DNA of 64,000 nucleotides from Oscillospiraceae bacterium. Its GTDB lineage: Bacteria > Bacillota > Clostridia > Oscillospirales > Acutalibacteraceae. Positions 60,400-64,000 of the stretch are shown here, one piece after another. The first letter of the stretch is position 1. Each line of letters starts with the position of its first letter. Made by a program: the position numbers and the translations under genes. The stretch is from assembly GCA_902796905.1 (NCBI GenBank), contig CADBQU010000021.1, positions 52,491 to 116,490 on the forward strand, read 5' to 3'. The notes under the pieces were generated by a model, which did no database searches, was not told the DNA's origin, and was given only the letters and a program-made list of their open reading frames with translations.

Positions 60400-61790
60400 A
60401 AAGAATAGAATTAAAAGAAATACATAAAGCACCCGAAAAATTTGCCGACGCCGCGGTTACGGTTTGCGGTTGGGTTAAAACTTTAAGAGACAGCAAAGCT
60501 TTTGGTTTTATAGAAATTAACGACGGCGGATTTTTTAAAAACACCCAAATTGTTTTTGAAGAAAAAAACATTGCGAATTATAAAGAAATAGCGTCTTTAA
60601 ATGTCGGCGCCGCAATAGTTGTAGAAGGCACGGTGGTTTTAACTCCCGAAATGAAACAGCCTTTTGAGATTAAGGCAAAGAAAATAGAAATAGAAGGTAC
60701 TTCCACTTCGGATTATCCTTTGCAGAAAAAAAGGCATTCGGCAGAATTTTTAAGAACCATAGCACACTTAAGACCCAGAGCAAACACATATAACGCGGTA
60801 TTCCGTGTGCGCTCCGTAGCGGCATACGCAATACACAAGTTTTTTCAGGAAAACGGATTTTGTTATGTGCATACTCCGCTTATTACGGCTTCGGATTGCG
60901 AAGGCGCGGGAGAAATGTTTCATGTAACAAATTTTGACCTTAACAATATTCCCAAAACGGAAGACGGAAAAGTTGATTTTTCAAAAGACTTTTTCGGAAA
61001 ACATGCAAATCTTACCGTATCGGGACAGTTAAACGCCGAATGTTTTGCTTTGGCATTCAGCAAAGTTTATACTTTCGGACCCACATTTAGGGCGGAAAGA
61101 AGCAATACACCTAGGCATGCGGCGGAATTTTGGATGATAGAGCCGGAAATAGCATTTGCAGACTTAAACGACAATATGGAATTAACCGAAAATATGATTA
61201 AGTTTGTAATTAAAGATATTATGGAAAAATGTCCGGACGAACTGGAATTTTTCAATAAATTTATAGATAACGGTTTGCTTGAACGTTTAAACAAACTTGT
61301 TAATTCTACTTTTAAGCATATGACCTATACCGAAGCCATTGAGCATTTGGAAAAGGTTAAAGATAAATTTGAATATCCTGTTTTTTGGGGTTGCGACCTT
61401 CAAACGGAACACGAACGTTACCTTACCGAAAAAATAGTAAACGGTCCCGTATTTGTTACGGATTATCCTAAAGAAATAAAAGCGTTTTATATGCGTTTAA
61501 ACGATGACGGAAAAACCGTTGCCGCTATGGACTTATTGGTTCCGGGCGTAGGCGAAATAGTAGGCGGAAGCCAAAGAGAAGAAAGAATGGACTATTTAAA
61601 GAACGCCTTACAAACCTTTAATTTAAACGAAGACGATTATTGGTGGTATATGGAGCTTAGAAAATACGGCGGTACAAAACACGCGGGCTTTGGCTTGGGA
61701 TTTGAAAGACTAATTATGTATGTTACGGGAATATCTAATATAAGAGATGTTATTCCGTTCCCAAGAACTACCGGTTCGGCAGATTTTTAA
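60396..61790 (+). CDS. asnS: Asparaginyl-tRNA synthetase
   Basis: 464 residues, standard AsnRS length. N-terminal OB-fold anticodon-binding domain (about 15-105, [20 protein letters not shown]) and class II catalytic core with [36 protein letters not shown] (motif 2) and [15 protein letters not shown] (motif 3). Overlaps asnA by four bases. Presence of AsnRS means Asn-tRNA is made directly and does not need the amidotransferase route. Confidence 0.98.
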   Translation: MKRIELKEIHKAPEKFADAAVTVCGWVKTLRDSKAFGFIEINDGGFFKNTQIVFEEKNIANYKEIASLNVGAAIVVEGTVVLTPEMKQPFEIKAKKIEIEGTSTSDYPLQKKRHSAEFLRTIAHLRPRANTYNAVFRVRSVAAYAIHKFFQENGFCYVHTPLITASDCEGAGEMFHVTNFDLNNIPKTEDGKVDFSKDFFGKHANLTVSGQLNAECFALAFSKVYTFGPTFRAERSNTPRHAAEFWMIEPEIAFADLNDNMELTENMIKFVIKDIMEKCPDELEFFNKFIDNGLLERLNKLVNSTFKHMTYTEAIEHLEKVKDKFEYPVFWGCDLQTEHERYLTEKIVNGPVFVTDYPKEIKAFYMRLNDDGKTVAAMDLLVPGVGEIVGGSQREERMDYLKNALQTFNLNEDDYWWYMELRKYGGTKHAGFGLGFERLIMYVTGISNIRDVIPFPRTTGSADF

Positions 61791-61911
61791 AAATAAATTA
61801 AATTAAACTGTAATGTACAAAAATAAAAAATAAAAAATTAAAAATAAAAAAATTGCAGGTTACGGGCATAAACGTGGCAAAGTGTTTATTCACGGAAAGG
61901 ATTACTTCATT

Positions 61912-62388
61912 ATGAAAAAGGTAGTAAAACTTACAAACAGCGGTTTAAATAAACTTAAAGAAGAACTTGAATATTTAAAAACCGAAGGCAGAACGGATAT
62001 TGCCGAAAGAATTAAGGTTGCAAGAGGTTACGGGGATTTATCCGAAAACAGCGAATACGATGACGCAAAAAACGAGCAGGCAAAAATAGAAGCAAGAATT
62101 GCCGAGATAGAATCCATAATTAAAAACCACAGCTTAATTTCGGATGATGAAGTTAAGGGCGACACGGTATCTATAGGCGTTATGGTTGAAATATTAAATG
62201 TAAAAACCAAAGCTAAAAATAAATTAAAAATAGTAGGCTCTGCCGAAGCCGATCCGTTTGACGGAAGAATTTCGGACGAATCGCCTGTAGGTAAAGCTTT
62301 AATAGGTAAAAAAGTGGGCGAAAAAGTAACGGTAGACGCTCCTTCGGGATTAGTCGATTATGAAATTTTATCTATAGTTAAAAAATAA
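61912..62388 (+). CDS. greA: Transcription elongation factor GreA
   Basis: 158 residues from the ATG at 61912, matching GreA length; an upstream start at 61882 is unsupported. N-terminal coiled coil (1-76: GLNKLKEELEYLKTEGR, then the acidic tip GDLSENSEYDDAKNEQ) enters the RNA polymerase secondary channel and stimulates cleavage of backtracked RNA. C-terminal FKBP-like domain includes DPFDGRISDESPVGKALIGK. Upstream of lysS (48 bp), a common Firmicutes pair. Confidence 0.97.
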   Translation: MKKVVKLTNSGLNKLKEELEYLKTEGRTDIAERIKVARGYGDLSENSEYDDAKNEQAKIEARIAEIESIIKNHSLISDDEVKGDTVSIGVMVEILNVKTKAKNKLKIVGSAEADPFDGRISDESPVGKALIGKKVGEKVTVDAPSGLVDYEILSIVKK

Positions 62389-62436
62389 AAGTAAAAAAAG
62401 TTTATATTTTCAGTATTTAAGTTAAGGGGAAGAAAA

Positions 62437-63921
62437 ATGGCAGAGAATAACAACGCCGTACAGGATTTAAATGAAATTTTAAGGGTTAGACGCGAAAAGC
62501 TTGAAAATTTATATAACGAAGGTAAAAACCCGTTTAATAAAACCGTTTATGATTTTGATACTTACGCGGCCGATATAAAAGAAAATTTTGAAAAATACGA
62601 AGGAAAAACCGTAAGTCTTGCCGGCAGAATTATGAGCCGCCGCATTATGGGCAAAGCCAGCTTTTTTAATGTGCAGGACAGCACCTGCGGTATTCAGTTT
62701 TACGTTAGAAGAGACGATATAGGCGTAGACGAATATATGGCTTTTAAAAAGTTTGATATAGGCGATATTGTAGGCGTAAGGGGTTATGTTTTTAAAACCC
62801 AAACGGGAGAAATTTCCATTCATACGGAACATATTGAGCTTTTATCAAAATCTTTATTGCCGCTGCCCGAAAAATTCCACGGTTTAAGAGATAATGATTT
62901 AAGATACCGTCAGCGTTATGTTGACCTTATAGTAAATCCCGAAGTAAGAGATGTATTTATTAAGCGTTCTCAAATTTTAAGAGAAATCCGTTCTTATTTG
63001 GATTCAAAAGGCTTTTTGGAGGTAGATACTCCTATTTTGGTTCCTATTGAAATAGGCGCTGCCGCAAGACCTTTTAAAACACATCACAATACGCTTAATA
63101 TGGATATGTATTTGCGTATAGAAACCGAGCTTTACTTAAAACGCCTTATTGTGGGCGGTATGCACAGGGTATACGAGGTTGGAAGAATTTTCAGAAATGA
63201 GGGAATGGATACAAAACACAATCCCGAATTTACTACAATAGAATTATATCAGGCATTTACCGATTATCACGGTATGATGGATTTGGTGGAAGAACTTTAT
63301 AAGCTTTTGGCTCAAAAAGTTTGCGGTTCTTTAAAAATAGAATATCAGGGCAATATTATTGATATGGGTAACTGGGAACGTTTAACCATGGTAGAAGCGG
63401 TTAAAAAATATTCCGGATGCGATTACTATTCTTGGAAAACCGACGCCGACGCGGTGGCTTGCGCCAAAGAGCATAATGTAGAAGTTCCCGAAAATGCTAC
63501 CAAAGGCACCGTTTTAGCGGAATTCTTTGACGCATTTGTAGAAGAAAAGCTTATTCAGCCTACATTTATTTATGACTATCCGGTTGAAAACAGTCCGCTT
63601 GCCAAACGCAAACCTAATGACCATGCATTTACGGAACGTTTTGAGTATTTTATTAACGCTACGGAATTCGGAAATGCTTTTTCGGAGCTTAACGACCCAA
63701 TCGACCAGCGCGAGCGTTTTGAACGCCAGGTAGCTGCCAGAAAGGCTGCAGACCCCTCCTGCAATGCAGAGGTTGACTATGATTTTGTAACTGCACTTGA
63801 ATACGGAATGCCTCCGACAGGCGGTTTGGGATTCGGCGTTGACCGCTTGGTAATGCTGTTAACAAACAGTGCCTCCATTCGCGACGTTTTGCTTTTCCCC
63901 ACGATGAAGCCCCTCGACTGA
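62437..63921 (+). CDS. lysS: Lysyl-tRNA synthetase (class II)
   Basis: 494 residues, complete. OB-fold anticodon domain (about 55-150, VSLAGRIMSRRIMGKASF) then class II core: motif 1 in RSYLDSKGFLEVDTPIL, motif 2 RVYEVGRIFRNEGMDTKHNPEFT and motif 3 GGLGFGVDRLVMLLT. Charges tRNA-Lys in the cytoplasm. Follows greA, probably in one operon; ribosome site AAGGGGAAG. Codon use becomes visibly less AT-rich in the last part (from about 63650), close to the window edge. Confidence 0.98.
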   Translation: MAENNNAVQDLNEILRVRREKLENLYNEGKNPFNKTVYDFDTYAADIKENFEKYEGKTVSLAGRIMSRRIMGKASFFNVQDSTCGIQFYVRRDDIGVDEYMAFKKFDIGDIVGVRGYVFKTQTGEISIHTEHIELLSKSLLPLPEKFHGLRDNDLRYRQRYVDLIVNPEVRDVFIKRSQILREIRSYLDSKGFLEVDTPILVPIEIGAAARPFKTHHNTLNMDMYLRIETELYLKRLIVGGMHRVYEVGRIFRNEGMDTKHNPEFTTIELYQAFTDYHGMMDLVEELYKLLAQKVCGSLKIEYQGNIIDMGNWERLTMVEAVKKYSGCDYYSWKTDADAVACAKEHNVEVPENATKGTVLAEFFDAFVEEKLIQPTFIYDYPVENSPLAKRKPNDHAFTERFEYFINATEFGNAFSELNDPIDQRERFERQVAARKAADPSCNAEVDYDFVTALEYGMPPTGGLGFGVDRLVMLLTNSASIRDVLLFPTMKPLD

Positions 63922-64000
63922 CGGGAACTTATGGAACGTTATAAGCTATTATAAATCATTATGGTTCTCACAAACTGACTAAAGTTTTCATTGTCAGTGG
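63922..64000. other. Window end after lysS
   Basis: 79 bp with no gene start and no clear terminator. Confidence 0.4.

Noticed and set aside
1..64000. CRISPR array
   Set aside because: No regularly spaced direct repeats and no cas genes were seen; the short repeats found are hairpins or single duplications.

Overview
This 64 kb window is AT-rich chromosomal DNA from an anaerobic, probably spore-forming Clostridia-type Firmicute, most likely a gut polysaccharide user of the Oscillospiraceae/Ruminococcaceae kind. The evidence is the complete [FeFe]-hydrogenase maturation set (TM1266-like regulator, hydE, hydG, hydF), a flavodiiron protein, a superoxide-reductase-like domain, a Na+-pumping decarboxylase beta/gamma pair, SpoVAC/SpoVAD, AsnA plus AsnS, and plant and mucin sugar enzymes (GH3, GH116, L-fucose isomerase, L-rhamnose isomerase, galactokinase). 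No rRNA is present, so the placement is inferred from gene content.

Layout. 1-8.3 kb: a carbohydrate block with a circularly permuted GH3 beta-glucosidase (cut by the left edge), a GH116 glycosidase, an AraC regulator and divergent fucI. GH116 and fucI end in two copies of one hairpin-plus-terminator module. 8.3-12.2 kb: fprA behind a structured leader, a lone CapF-like enzyme, a candidate structured RNA on the minus strand and one unknown gene. 12.3-16.7 kb: the hyd maturation operon. 16.7-27.9 kb: ZIP transporter, DUF1653, tatD-metG, an O-antigen ligase-like protein, a giant protein that looks like a catalytically dead P-type ATPase with a disordered tail of about 600 residues, rlmB, and an HPr-kinase-like protein. 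28.0-30.9 kb: tRNA-His and tRNA-Gln, then an accessory patch with a DUF559 nuclease inside covarying inverted repeats. 30.9-46.1 kb: an HTH/superoxide-reductase/methyltransferase fusion, rhaA, a lipoprotein, a MacB/FtsX-type exporter, a mutarotase-fold protein, tmcAL, ackA, galK, oadGB, tcdA. 46.2-53.3 kb: tRNA-Leu, a spore-coat-like small protein, a NagD-like HAD hydrolase, tRNA-Arg, a cytidylate-kinase-like protein, livHMGF and an orphan ABC ATPase. 53.4-58.2 kb: spoVAC-spoVAD, then a roughly 1.9 kb insertion between 73 bp direct repeats that carries a repressor, a MuF-like/barnase toxin and a barstar antitoxin, then a glycosyltransferase. 58.3-64 kb: a metal/cofactor-binding lipoprotein, asnA-asnS, greA and lysS.

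Most notable observations. (1) The barnase/barstar cassette sits at the exact 3' end of spoVAD with a 73 bp duplication (one mismatch) that separates spoVAD from its own terminator. (2) A DUF559 nuclease lies between 54 nt inverted repeats in which 10 of 12 differences are compensatory, meaning the fold is kept while the sequence changes. (3) Four intergenic elements share one architecture, an outer stem closing exactly three hairpins, with unrelated arm sequences. (4) A P-type ATPase-like protein has lost its phosphorylation, hinge and transport motifs. (5) A regulator fuses XRE-HTH, a superoxide-reductase-like domain and an LCM-type methyltransferase.
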